Source of the DNA: Fimbriimonadaceae bacterium
GTDB lineage: Bacteria > Armatimonadota > Fimbriimonadia > Fimbriimonadales > Fimbriimonadaceae
Direction: 5' to 3'
DNA length: 64,000 nucleotides
NCBI GenBank assembly: GCA_019638775.1
Contig: JAHBTD010000001.1
Coordinates: forward strand, 868,001-932,000
Positions 15,586 to 24,596 of the stretch are shown one piece after another. Position 1 is the first letter of the stretch; the number at the start of each line of letters is the position of its first letter. Made by a program: the position numbers and the translations under genes. A model generated the notes under the pieces. It was given only the letters and a program-made list of their open reading frames with translations. It searched no databases and was not told where the DNA came from.

Positions 15586-16698
15586 TTGGCAAACGGGGCC
15601 GTGACAGAGAGCAAAGGGGAATCGGGTCTCGGCCCGCATACACTGCTTCGTCTGGACATCACTCGCAACGCCGCGACGACCGTTCCTTTCATTACGATGA
15701 ACGCGCTTGCAGCGGTTGTCGCATCCTACGGACTTCTTGCGGGCAGTTCCGCAGTTGTTATCGGAGCGATGATTATCGCCACGCTGCTTGGGCCGATCAC
15801 TGGGCTTGCGCTTGCGCTTGTGGATGGCAACAACAAACTTTTGCGCCGAGCCTTGGCTGCCGAGGCTGTGGGCGTTGCCGTTGTTCTGTCTATTTCTATC
15901 CTCATTGGGACGATTCATCAAGCCCTGCCTTTGACCGCCGAGATCCTTTCGCGCACCAAGCCGAATGTTCTTGATCTTGTCATCGCGCTTGCTGGCGGTG
16001 CGGCGGGGGCTTACGCAACCGTCTCGCCTCGGTTGAGCGTTGGGCTGGTGGGGGTGGCTATCTCAACCGCGCTCGTCCCGCCTCTCGCTACCTGCGGCAT
16101 CTGTCTCGCTCGGGGGGATACTCGTTTAGCCGTGGGCGGCTTCGTGCTTTTTCTGACGAACCTTGTCGCGATTCAGGTTGCGTCTTCGGCGGTGATGTGG
16201 CTGCATGGGCTCCACCAGATCACATCCAAGCGTGAGAATCGCCAATCCTATCTGGTCAGGAATGGTGTGAGCGGTGTCTTCCTTTTGATTCTTTTTGTTG
16301 TGCTTTCTGTCAACTTCGTCAACACGATCGCGGCTCAGCGCTATCAAGCTGAGATTCGAGATGAGCTTAATCGGTCCCTTGATGAGCTTCCGGGTGTCTA
16401 CCTTGCTGAACTACGGATCGCTTCTCATGCAGATATCACGACGATTACTGCCGTTATACGATCTCCGTACTCGTTTGATCCTGCAACCGTGAAGTCTATG
16501 CAAGACCGGCTTGCAAAACTCAGTGACCAAAAGATTGAGCTCCATGTTCGAGCCGTCCTCATCAAAGAAACGACCAGCGAGGGCTATCTGCACGAGATCA
16601 CACCACCGGCTACCGAAGAACCAGAGCCAACGCAACCTGTAACAAGCCCGACTACCAGTATCGACAATCCGGTGATCGGACCGATTTCGCCTCCCTAG
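15586..16698 (+). CDS. DUF389 family membrane protein
   Basis: This product of about 370 residues has six or seven TM segments and the conserved DUF389 signature near the first helices: LAAVVASYGLLAGSSAVVIG, MIIATLLGPITGLALAL, later AISTALVPPLATCG. A soluble C-terminal region (about 240-345) looks like a small alpha/beta domain, and the tail is Pro/Thr-rich. DUF389 proteins occur widely in bacteria and have no settled function; an ion or small-molecule transport role has been proposed from topology. The start is unsure: TTG at 15586 or GTG at 15601. No Shine-Dalgarno is visible. Confidence 0.85.
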   Translation: MANGAVTESKGESGLGPHTLLRLDITRNAATTVPFITMNALAAVVASYGLLAGSSAVVIGAMIIATLLGPITGLALALVDGNNKLLRRALAAEAVGVAVVLSISILIGTIHQALPLTAEILSRTKPNVLDLVIALAGGAAGAYATVSPRLSVGLVGVAISTALVPPLATCGICLARGDTRLAVGGFVLFLTNLVAIQVASSAVMWLHGLHQITSKRENRQSYLVRNGVSGVFLLILFVVLSVNFVNTIAAQRYQAEIRDELNRSLDELPGVYLAELRIASHADITTITAVIRSPYSFDPATVKSMQDRLAKLSDQKIELHVRAVLIKETTSEGYLHEITPPATEEPEPTQPVTSPTTSIDNPVIGPISPP

Positions 16699-16716
16699 GC
16701 GGCGTCCCGAACGCGT

Positions 16717-17892
16717 TTAACGAGCTTCGACGGGGATGCCCCCAACTGCTCCGACCGCAAACACATGATCGTCTTTGTTGATCCCTTTCACGGTGTAGGT
16801 TGACGCGGAGCCCGCATCGAAAGAACCCTGCCAGACCGGCGATGTCGTCTCTCGCCAGTAAACGACGTACTTTGTGTCCGGCGCTCCCCTCCAGTTGACG
16901 GTCGTGTCGTGACCTTGGCGCATGTCGATTCGCACATTTGTTGGCGGTTCTGCAGCGATTGCGAGTGTCGCCATGCCTACGAGGTTCAGTCGGACAACGT
17001 TCGCCAGATAGTTAAAGTCCATGTGCTTCGGAAGATCTTCGACGGTGTGCTGCCAAGCGTACTCTTCGTGCACCTCGATGAAGCGCACCGCGTTAAATCC
17101 CTGCTGGTTGAAGGGCGTGTGATCGCCACCCCTTCCAAAGCGGTCTTTTCGAAAGACGAGTTTGACGCCAAAGTCTTTCACTTTCCCTCGGGTCGCCCAC
17201 TCGATAAAGCGGGCGAGTTCGCGACTGTTATGGCGAACCTCCGCACCAGATGCGGTCTCTTCGCTGAAAACGCGAATCTCCTTGTCGTTCTTCTGCCCAG
17301 AGAGATTCCCTGACGAGCCAACCGTGTCGTTGCTGAATACGGCGTCGATTTTCCAGTTTTCGTCCTTCGCTCGCTTGGCCATCGCTCCCGAACCGAAGAG
17401 GCCCTGCTCTTCGCCACTCCAAGCCACAAAGCATAGCGTCTGCTCCCACTTTTGCCCGCTCATGATCCTTGCGAGTTCAAGCGCCAGGGCGACGCCGCTG
17501 GCGTCGTCGTTTGCACCAGGCGAACGCTCGGTGAGGGGGTCGGTTCCGGGGGAGACGTTGATGGTGTCGATATGTCCACCGACGATGATCCGGCGGTCGG
17601 TTTTGCCGGGGAGGGTGGCGATGACCTGCACAACCTCCTTGTCGGCGACAATCCTGCGCCCTTGCTTCACCGGATACTTCATGATCTCGACCTGCAGTCC
17701 GGGGATCTTCCGATACTCGTCGGCTAGCCATTCGACAGCTTGTGTGAGCGTGTCGGAGTTGGTGTTGCGGTTGGGATAAGAGGCCAGCTTTTCGACCGTG
17801 GCTTTGAGGCGATTTGCCTCAACCTGGGCGGTCATCGACTGGATATCGGCGGGTGTGTCTAACAGCATGAGAGCAAGTACCGGTAACAACAT
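16717..17892 (-). CDS. secreted M28 family zinc aminopeptidase with C-terminal FnIII-like domain
   Basis: ATG at 17892 is chosen because AAGGAA precedes it and a signal peptide follows (MLLPVLALMLL). The 391-residue protein has intact M28 metal ligands: His and Asp in GGHIDT, Asp in PGANDDASG, the Glu pair in SGEEQGLFGS, an Asp in SNDTVG and the late His in QHTVEDLP. Residues after about 300 read as a fibronectin-III-like domain (PPTNVRIDM, VNWRGAPDTKYVVYWRE, YTVKGINKDD). A TACAAT box lies at 17917-17912. The enzyme is likely periplasmic or extracellular and trims peptides for nutrition. Confidence 0.88.
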   Translation of the reverse strand: MLLPVLALMLLDTPADIQSMTAQVEANRLKATVEKLASYPNRNTNSDTLTQAVEWLADEYRKIPGLQVEIMKYPVKQGRRIVADKEVVQVIATLPGKTDRRIIVGGHIDTINVSPGTDPLTERSPGANDDASGVALALELARIMSGQKWEQTLCFVAWSGEEQGLFGSGAMAKRAKDENWKIDAVFSNDTVGSSGNLSGQKNDKEIRVFSEETASGAEVRHNSRELARFIEWATRGKVKDFGVKLVFRKDRFGRGGDHTPFNQQGFNAVRFIEVHEEYAWQHTVEDLPKHMDFNYLANVVRLNLVGMATLAIAAEPPTNVRIDMRQGHDTTVNWRGAPDTKYVVYWRETTSPVWQGSFDAGSASTYTVKGINKDDHVFAVGAVGGIPVEAR

Positions 17893-17944
17893 TGCAAGTC
17901 TTCCTTGCGATGATTGTACGCACAAATGTTAGACGAAAAGCGAG

Positions 17945-20017
17945 TTAGGCTGCCGTTTCGGCAAGACCGGAAGCACCGCTCACAATCCTTAGATTGTGCT
18001 CTGCTTGGCTATGTCCAGGCTGCAAGGATAGAGCCTGATGGTAAGAGGATTGAGCGGCGGCCAAAAGGTTAAGCTGGGCCAAGCAGTTGCCCATCACAAA
18101 CCATGCTTGCGCGTTTCCAGAGTCGATCCGAAGGCCGTTTTCATAAATCTGTGCCGCATCGGCGTACTGGCCAACTGAGTAAAGGAAATCGCCGAAATTG
18201 AAGTATGAGTTTGGATTTGCGGGGTCGCGCTTGATTGCTTCGGTGAAGCAATGCATCGCCTTTTCGTTGTCCCCTGTTGCGGCCAAAGCTCGTCCCCAAT
18301 TGATGAGGACATCGGTGTTTGGATCGTGGTGCTTCGAATAGGCCTCGTAGGCTCGAATCATGCTCTGAGCGTCGCCGCTTGCCTCGCAAATCTTCACCCA
18401 ACTGACCCACAGGCTGACATTTGCGGGATCGATTCTCCAGGCCGACTCAAAGTATTTGGCCGCATCGTCCGATCGACCGAGCTCATGCAGGCACTGCCCG
18501 ATAATGCTCATTGCAGGGACGGCCCAGAAAGCGTCGCATTCGAGCGACTTTAGAACCTGAACGGCCTCTTCGTAGCGGCCCAGCCGCTCCAGCGTCCATC
18601 CCTTCTGGTAGATGGCGATGGCAAAGCCGGGATCGACAGACAGGGCCTGCCCTATCCAGTCCAGCGCCTCTTCGTATCGCCCCATGCCGCCAAGGATTTT
18701 GCCCTTTAGCAGGTGGCTCTTGTAAGTTACGATGCCGTAATCGCCGGTCGAGCCTGCTTCCCAGGGCATCGCCATACATGCGTTGACAGCCGATAGGGCT
18801 CCCTCAAATCTTTCGAGCCGATAAAGGGCGTGGGCCTCCTCGAAGGCGTTGATGATGCTGAACTGTCCGGCCTGTTTGGCCTCCTGACAGACGGCGAGGG
18901 CCTCTTCTGGGCGGCCGAGCGCGGTGAGCGACCCGGCGTAAAGCTGATACACGAGGCCGATGAATCCGTTGCCGGGGTGCATGAACCGCAGGCTCATCTT
19001 GGCGGCTTGGACGGCGTTTTCGTGCTTCTGTCCAACGTGATAGGCGTTGGCGAGGTTAAACCAATGGAACGCATCGTTCGGGCTTTCGCGAACTTCTTGC
19101 TCAAGCATCCGGATCGTTCGCTCGGCTTTGTTTCGCTCCTCCATCATGGAAGGGACATAGCCGTAGTGGTTCATCCGTGCGTTTTCGAGCCGTGCGTTGG
19201 GCAGTCCGAGTTCGTCGAGCGCGGGTGTAACTTGCTCGTGAATTCGACCTGTAAACTTGATTCCATCCACGAGGCGGAACAGGCGAACGGGACAGTGTGT
19301 AAATCGGTCGGCTTCAGAATTATCGCGGATAAAGTTGACGATCTCGATGAAGTAGCCGCCGAATTGGGGCCTTGTCAGCGCTTCTGAAATCGTTTTCCAG
19401 CTCTTGGGGTCTACCTCTTCGTCGGCGTCGATCCAGAGCGCCCAGTCTCCTGTAGCCAGTTTGAGACTTTCGTTTCTGGCAGCTGAGAAGTCGTCGCACC
19501 ACTCGAAGTGTCCGATCTTTGCACCGAACGATTCGGCAATCTCAACGGTACGATCGGTTGAGCCAGTGTCCACTACGACGATCTCATCGACGTGGCCTTC
19601 GATGCTCTTTAAGCAGCGTTCCAGGTGGTTCTCTTCGTTCTTGACAATGAGGCAGGCGCTGAGCTTGATGCCCACGCCTGTGGGCTTTGCAGGGGCAAAT
19701 TTTCGTATGCGGGCTTCGATCTTGTCTGCGCCTTTGTCGCTTGCTCCAAGCTTGGAGACCATCAGTCGGCGGCAGTGATAGTAGTCGGAAAGAAGCTTTG
19801 CGAGTTCGGGGGCCAGGGCAGAGTCTGCGCCATTCTCTAGACAGTCAACAGCCTCGTTCTCCTTTTGCGTATAGCAATGGAGCATCCCTTGCAGGATATG
19901 AAGATCGGGCAGATCGGGGTACTCGTTCAATGCTTGCAGCAGCAGTTCCTGCGCCGCCAGCATATTTTGGTTGCGGATGAGTTCGCGTATCTCTTGAACG
20001 AGCGTTTCCGTTTTCAT
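17945..20017 (-). CDS. TPR-repeat glycosyltransferase family 2
   Basis: This 690-residue protein starts with a TPR-like region (1-110). A GT-A glycosyltransferase domain follows (about 115-330): SACLIVKNEENHLERCLKS, IVVVDTGSTDRTVEIAES, and the metal/nucleotide motif WIDADEE. The last 350 residues are at least eight further TPRs (for example YEEALDWIGQALSVDPGFA, EKAMHCFTEAIKRDPANPN). This is the usual layout of SunS-like or flagellin/S-layer type glycosyltransferases with TPRs that hold the acceptor. It lies 3 bp downstream of a MerR gene. The acceptor is unknown; the flagellin at 51247 is one possibility. Confidence 0.88.
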   Translation of the reverse strand: MKTETLVQEIRELIRNQNMLAAQELLLQALNEYPDLPDLHILQGMLHCYTQKENEAVDCLENGADSALAPELAKLLSDYYHCRRLMVSKLGASDKGADKIEARIRKFAPAKPTGVGIKLSACLIVKNEENHLERCLKSIEGHVDEIVVVDTGSTDRTVEIAESFGAKIGHFEWCDDFSAARNESLKLATGDWALWIDADEEVDPKSWKTISEALTRPQFGGYFIEIVNFIRDNSEADRFTHCPVRLFRLVDGIKFTGRIHEQVTPALDELGLPNARLENARMNHYGYVPSMMEERNKAERTIRMLEQEVRESPNDAFHWFNLANAYHVGQKHENAVQAAKMSLRFMHPGNGFIGLVYQLYAGSLTALGRPEEALAVCQEAKQAGQFSIINAFEEAHALYRLERFEGALSAVNACMAMPWEAGSTGDYGIVTYKSHLLKGKILGGMGRYEEALDWIGQALSVDPGFAIAIYQKGWTLERLGRYEEAVQVLKSLECDAFWAVPAMSIIGQCLHELGRSDDAAKYFESAWRIDPANVSLWVSWVKICEASGDAQSMIRAYEAYSKHHDPNTDVLINWGRALAATGDNEKAMHCFTEAIKRDPANPNSYFNFGDFLYSVGQYADAAQIYENGLRIDSGNAQAWFVMGNCLAQLNLLAAAQSSYHQALSLQPGHSQAEHNLRIVSGASGLAETAA

Positions 20018-20020
20018 GGC

Positions 20021-20296
20021 TTAGGCCGCCTGGGATCGGGCCAGTCTTGCCAAGTGCCGCTTTGCGCCCGCAATGCTGAACATGTCGTCTCTCAACAATT
20101 TCTTGATGAGAAAGACCGTCTGAATGTCTTCAGGGCGGTACCGGCGTTGGCCACCGTCAGTGCGAATGGGTTCCAGGAAAGGGAGGAATTCACTCTCCCA
20201 ATAGCGCAAAGTGTGTACTTCGACTCCCGTAATCTCACTCGCCACGCTGATACTTACAGCGCGTTCGGTACGATTTGTCTTTCGTTCAGCCGGCAT
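20021..20296 (-). CDS. small MerR-family HTH protein
   Basis: This 91-residue protein is a stand-alone MerR-type winged helix: VSISVASEITGVEVHTLRYW, ESEFLPFLEPIRTDGGQRRY, then DIQTVFLIKKLLRDD. It has no effector domain or cysteines, which is typical of the CarA/HspR-like or truncated MerR proteins that act by protein contacts. It ends 3 bp before the glycosyltransferase and is probably co-transcribed. AAGGAG lies upstream of the ATG. A role in control of the downstream gene is an inference from position. Confidence 0.85.
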   Translation of the reverse strand: MPAERKTNRTERAVSISVASEITGVEVHTLRYWESEFLPFLEPIRTDGGQRRYRPEDIQTVFLIKKLLRDDMFSIAGAKRHLARLARSQAA

Positions 20297-20589
20297 CCTT
20301 GGGGTGCTTCTCCTTAATGAGGGACCTGGGAAGGGTCCACTGTAATGGTTCGGCAGGTTCCTGGCAATTTTGCAGGGTATAGGTAGGAAATTGGGTTTTA
20401 GAAGGCTTTTCTAAGCCCAAACAGCTTGTCGTTTCTCGTTTCTCGCAAAGACGCGAAGCCTGAGCGTTGGTGTTGCTGGGGTTGCCTCTGCTTTGGTGTG
20501 AGTTGTTGGCTCTCTTAGTTTCTCGCAAAGGCGGTAAGACGCAAAGCCCGTGCGTGGTGTTGCCCTCTGGCCTCGCACAACTACTGGAT
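20297..20589. repeat. intergenic segment with family-B repeat text
   Basis: No gene is seen. CTCGCAAAGACGCGAAGCC and TTCTCGCAAAGGCGGTAAGA match the A-rich unit of family B. Confidence 0.6.
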
Positions 20590-20765
20590 TCTCACGCTTA
20601 GAAAGGCGGACTTGTTGTACATACCGTCAAATGGCACGGGGCTTGAAGAGAACGCATAGCAACAACATCTTCGAGACTGCACAGACGGCGCCTTGGCGGC
20701 TGAATCTAAGGAGAGCCTCTGTTATATCCCCCCTGAGAACCCCCGCGCGGCAGAGCGGGGGTTTC
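20590..20765 (+). ncRNA. possible small RNA ending in a terminator
   Basis: The segment lacks an ORF but ends in a strong GC hairpin with a T-rich tail, and no plus-strand gene lies upstream that would need it. TACATA near 20619 could be a -10 box. It does not match tmRNA, 4.5S RNA or RNase P RNA by eye. The proposal is weak. Confidence 0.25.
20733..20765 (+). terminator. intrinsic terminator, plus strand
   Basis: GAACCCCCGC and GCGGGGGTTTC form the stem around a loop of about 8 nt, followed by TCTCTATTT. On the minus strand no T tract follows, so it is unlikely to serve pyrG. Confidence 0.55.
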
Positions 20766-20766
20766 T

Positions 20767-20845
20767 CTATTTGGCGATCAGCGGTCAGCTATCGGCTATC
20801 GGCTATCAGCTATCGGCGATCAGAGATCGGAGATCGATGGACGAT
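20767..20845. repeat. CTATCGG/GATCGG low-complexity repeat
   Basis: Imperfect tandem units of GCTATCGGCTATCAGC and AGATCGGAGATCG. Similar text lies at 14068-14113, after mdh. Confidence 0.6.
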
Positions 20846-20871
20846 GGCTGGTTGAACCGCGTTGATCGTTC

Positions 20872-22491
20872 CTACTGCACACTGACCCGGCTCTTATGCC
20901 GGATAGCTGCTTCGACCAGTCCTCGGAACAGAGGGTGTGGGCGATTGGGGCGGCTCTTAAACTCTGGGTGAGCTTGGGTACCCACAAAGAACGGATGCCC
21001 GGGCACCTCAATCATTTCGACGAGACGATAATCGGGCGACACGCCGGAGATCACCATCCCCGCTTCAGCGAGCTTCTCACGGAAGTCGTTATTAACTTCG
21101 TAGCGATGGCGGTGGCGCTCTTCGATTCGTGTGGAGCCGTAGAGCTTGTGAGCAAGCGTCCCGTTCACCAGGTTGCAGGGCCATGAGCCGAGACGCATGG
21201 TCGCGCCCTTGTCAGAAATGTTTTTCTGCTCGGGCAAGATGTGGATGACCGGGAAGGGTGGGTTCTCGAACATCTCTTCGGAGTTCGCGCCTTCGAGCCC
21301 GCACACGTTTCGTGCATATTCGATGACCGCCATTTGCATTCCAAGACAGATGCCGAAGAACGGCAAGCCGGTCTCGCGTGCGTATTGGATCGCGCTGATT
21401 TTTCCTTCGATGCCGCGACCACCGAAGCCGGGGCCAACGATGAGTCCATCCATGCCTTGCAGAAAATCTTCTGGCGGTCGACCATCTTCCAAGGAGTCGC
21501 TTTCGATCCACTCGATATCGACCCGCGCATGATTCGGTATGCCCGCGTGGATCAAGGCTTCGCCAATCGACTTATAAGCGTCGCCGTTGCTGGTGTACTT
21601 TCCTACCATCGCAATGCGGCAGGTCGACTTGGGGTTTTTGAGTGTGTCCACCAGGCTGGACCACTCCGCCAGATTGCTCGGGCGGGGCTCCAGGCCAAGG
21701 CGCTCCACTACAAAATCACCAAGTCCCATCGCATCGTATCGGAGCGGGACTTCATAAATCGTCTCGACATTGAGCGATTCGATCACAGCTCGCTCCTGAA
21801 CATCGCAGAAGAGGCTGATCTTCTCTTTGACGTCTTGGGGGAGCGGGACTTCGCTTCGGCAGATCAGGACATCTGGGGAGAGGCCGATCTCGCGCATTTT
21901 GATAACGCTGTGCTGCGTTGGCTTGGTTTTGATTTCGTCCCAAGGTCCAACTGTTGGGATGAGCGTCACATGGACGTACATCGTGTTCTCGGGGCCGACG
22001 TCCTTGCGCATCTGTCGAATGGCTTCCATAAACGGAAGAGATTCGATGTCACCAACGGTGCCGCCGATCTCGGCGATGACGATGTCGGCTTCTTGCTGCT
22101 TGCCGATATCGACGATGCCTTTTTTAATGGCGTTCGTGACGTGGGGGATCACTTGAACGGTGCCGCCGAGATAGTCGCCTCTGCGTTCGGCTTGGATGAC
22201 CGAGAGATAAACCTTGCCTGTGGTGATCGAGGAGCCTGACGAGCAGTTCACATCGATAAAGCGCTCGTAGTGACCGAGGTCGAGATCGGTCTCGGCGCCG
22301 TCTTCTGTGACAAAAACTTCGCCGTGCTGGTAGGGGTTCATCGTTCCAGCATCGACGTTGATATAGGGATCGAGCTTGAGGGGCGCGACCGTGTAGCCGC
22401 GATTACGCAGCAGTCGCCCAAGACTTGCTGTGGCAATCCCTTTTCCGATGGAACTCACCACACCGCCTGTCACGAAGATGTATTTCGTCAT
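20872..22491 (-). CDS. pyrG: CTP synthase
   Basis: This 539-residue enzyme converts UTP to CTP using glutamine and ATP. The N-terminal synthase domain begins with the near-invariant KYIFVTGGVVSSIGKGI and includes LKLDPYINVDAGTMNPYQHG. The glutaminase domain has Cys in FFGICLGMQM and the His-Glu pair in QAHPEFKSRP. Length and order are typical. AAAGG precedes the ATG. The leader is about 190 nt from a TATAAT at 22694-22689 and holds a short ORF (22523-22488) whose TGA overlaps the pyrG ATG. The long leader hints at control before or at translation. Confidence 0.97.
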   Translation of the reverse strand: MTKYIFVTGGVVSSIGKGIATASLGRLLRNRGYTVAPLKLDPYINVDAGTMNPYQHGEVFVTEDGAETDLDLGHYERFIDVNCSSGSSITTGKVYLSVIQAERRGDYLGGTVQVIPHVTNAIKKGIVDIGKQQEADIVIAEIGGTVGDIESLPFMEAIRQMRKDVGPENTMYVHVTLIPTVGPWDEIKTKPTQHSVIKMREIGLSPDVLICRSEVPLPQDVKEKISLFCDVQERAVIESLNVETIYEVPLRYDAMGLGDFVVERLGLEPRPSNLAEWSSLVDTLKNPKSTCRIAMVGKYTSNGDAYKSIGEALIHAGIPNHARVDIEWIESDSLEDGRPPEDFLQGMDGLIVGPGFGGRGIEGKISAIQYARETGLPFFGICLGMQMAVIEYARNVCGLEGANSEEMFENPPFPVIHILPEQKNISDKGATMRLGSWPCNLVNGTLAHKLYGSTRIEERHRHRYEVNNDFREKLAEAGMVISGVSPDYRLVEMIEVPGHPFFVGTQAHPEFKSRPNRPHPLFRGLVEAAIRHKSRVSVQ

Positions 22492-22875
22492 GCTCTAACC
22501 TTTGCCACGTCTTCTCGGCGCATGGCGTTCCCCACCCAGAATTTACAAACAGAAACCCCTTGCAGCATCAACGGGAATGCGTGGAACGGCTTGATCCCAC
22601 CCAGCCATTCGAACGACTCTTTTCCTCAGACGCAGATAGCCCGGCACAAGTCGCTCGTTTCGCGAGTTCACTGGGGGACTAACTGAGAATTATACGCCAG
22701 TGGGGGGCGATGAAGGCGGTCTTTTTGCAGGAATTGAGGCACACCGAATCTGCCTTAATCCAAAGCCCTTGTTGGATCCTTCATGCAGTTTCTCTCGAAC
22801 GAACAGCCAAGTCGCGCGATAAGAAGGGTATTTTCATGGAACAGGAATCCCAGCAATTTTGGAGAACAATAAACC
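22492..22875. other. intergenic region: pyrG leader and promoter
   Basis: The left half is the pyrG leader with a minus-strand TATAAT at 22694-22689. The right half precedes the M28 gene and shows GGAGAA before its ATG. No further gene is supported. Confidence 0.5.
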
Positions 22876-24456
22876 ATGAAACGTTCACTTATACTCGTGG
22901 CGATGGCTTGCGCAGCCATTGGATTCAGCCAATCGAGCGACCCGACAATCGACAGGATTATCAACGAGGGGAAGAATCGAAACCAGTCTATGGTTCACTT
23001 GAACCATCTCACAAAGAAGATCGGTTCACGCCTTACCGGTTCGATCAGCGCTCAAAAAGCATGCGAATGGGCAGCAGAGCAGTTTAAGAAGTTCGGCTGC
23101 GAAAACGTTCATCTGGAGCAATGGGGCGAGATGGCGGTTTCGTTCCAACGTGGCAAACGACAATCGGCGAAGATGGTCGCTCCTTACGAGGCCGAAATGG
23201 TCTTTACGACACCTTCATGGTCGCCGGGAACCGACGGCCCCCTGCGTGGAAAGGCCGTGATGGAGCCCCAGACCGAGGAAGAGTTTGAGAAGGTGAAGGA
23301 TCAGCTCAAGGGCGCTTGGGTTGTTTCGCGAAGCCGATGGGGCATGCGCGCGCCGCAAGCCGGAGCGGGCAATGACCTGAAGACCAAGATTGATAACGCG
23401 GGCATTCACGGACGGGTGTATGGAGCGGCTGATGAGCGGGTTCATACGAGTGGACGCTTTGTTGGCTTGGACTGGGACAACCTGCCGACCGAGCGACGCA
23501 TCGGCATTCGAAAGTCGGACTATGATCGGATCACGGGCTACCTTGTGTTCAACACGAACGTCGAGCTTGAATTCGACATGGAGAACCGTTTCATCAAGGG
23601 CCCGACGAAGATGTACAACGTCATCGCCGAGATTCCTGGAACCGAGAAGCCCGACGAAGTGGTGATCATCTGTGGGCACCTAGACAGCTGGGACGGCCCG
23701 GGCTCGATGGGCGCTAATGACAACGGAACAGGCACCACCGTCACGCTGGAAGCCGCCCGAATCCTGAATGCCGTCGGGGCAAAGCCGAAGCGAACGATTC
23801 GCTTCATTCTGTGGACGGGTGAAGAGCAGGGTCTGCTAGGATCGCGCGCTTATGCTGAGAAGCACAAGGACACGATGACGAAGGTCTCTGCCGTTCTCAA
23901 CGACGACGGTGGCACCAACTATCAGGGCGGATACTCCTGCTTAGCCGAGCATGAGAAGATGCTTTCCGAAGCCATTGCGCCTGTGCAAAAGGCCTTCCCT
24001 GATATGCCGATGAGGCTCAACGTCGTTGCGAACTTCCCACGCGGCGGTTCCTCTGACCACGCGTCGTTCATCCCGTATGGCGTTCCTGGGTTCTTCACGA
24101 TGGAAGCAGGCAAGGCCGACTACGGATTCGTGTGGCACACACAGAACGACCGACCCGAGTATTCGGTTGCGGAGTATCTGGCGCAGTCCTCGACAAACCA
24201 TGCGGCGGTGTCGTACTACCTGGCAAACGCACCCGAGCTGTTGGCTCGTATTCCTCAGCGCGGCGGCGAAGGCACCATCAAGGAGATGCTTGCCAACATG
24301 GAACCCCCGATGGGTGGTTGGAGAAACTACATCACCAGCCGCGAGTTCCATATCGACAGTCAGCCCGACGGACATGACCACGACGACGACTACGTCGCTT
24401 ACATGATCGAGACGATCACACGGGCGATTCTTCGAGCGTTTGGCCTCGGCGGATAA
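22876..24456 (+). CDS. secreted M28 family peptidase
   Basis: This 526-residue protein has a signal peptide (KRSLILVAMACAAIGFSQ) and a PA-type insert. The M28 zinc site is intact: CGHLDSWDG, MGANDNGTG, WTGEEQGLLGSRA, NDDGGTNYQGG, and a late HTQNDRPEYS. Family members are di-zinc aminopeptidases or carboxypeptidases (plasma glutamate carboxypeptidase-like) acting outside the cytosol. The C-terminus is His/Asp-rich (DGHDHDDD), which may bind metal. GGAGAA stands at good distance from the ATG, and a terminator follows. It is one of three M28-related genes in the window. Confidence 0.9.
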   Translation: MKRSLILVAMACAAIGFSQSSDPTIDRIINEGKNRNQSMVHLNHLTKKIGSRLTGSISAQKACEWAAEQFKKFGCENVHLEQWGEMAVSFQRGKRQSAKMVAPYEAEMVFTTPSWSPGTDGPLRGKAVMEPQTEEEFEKVKDQLKGAWVVSRSRWGMRAPQAGAGNDLKTKIDNAGIHGRVYGAADERVHTSGRFVGLDWDNLPTERRIGIRKSDYDRITGYLVFNTNVELEFDMENRFIKGPTKMYNVIAEIPGTEKPDEVVIICGHLDSWDGPGSMGANDNGTGTTVTLEAARILNAVGAKPKRTIRFILWTGEEQGLLGSRAYAEKHKDTMTKVSAVLNDDGGTNYQGGYSCLAEHEKMLSEAIAPVQKAFPDMPMRLNVVANFPRGGSSDHASFIPYGVPGFFTMEAGKADYGFVWHTQNDRPEYSVAEYLAQSSTNHAAVSYYLANAPELLARIPQRGGEGTIKEMLANMEPPMGGWRNYITSREFHIDSQPDGHDHDDDYVAYMIETITRAILRAFGLGG

Positions 24457-24474
24457 GGCCGGAGATCATCGACA

Positions 24475-24509
24475 AAAGAGCGGCGCGAATGTTCTTCGCA
24501 CCGCTCTTT
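24475..24509 (+). terminator. intrinsic terminator after the M28 gene
   Basis: AAAGAGCGG-C-GCGAA pairs with TTCGC-A-CCGCTCTTT with one internal mismatch and a 5-nt loop, followed by GACTTTTG. Confidence 0.75.
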
Positions 24510-24596
24510 GACTTTTGTCTCGAACAATCTGGCTGGAAATCGATTCTTTCTCTATGTTCGAGCAAGATCGCCATTACAATGAACTTGGGAGTACTG

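Noticed and set aside
22492-22694. Reiterative-transcription control of pyrG as in Bacillus
   Set aside because: The predicted start region after the TATAAT (CTCAGTTAG) lacks the GGGC start needed for that mechanism.
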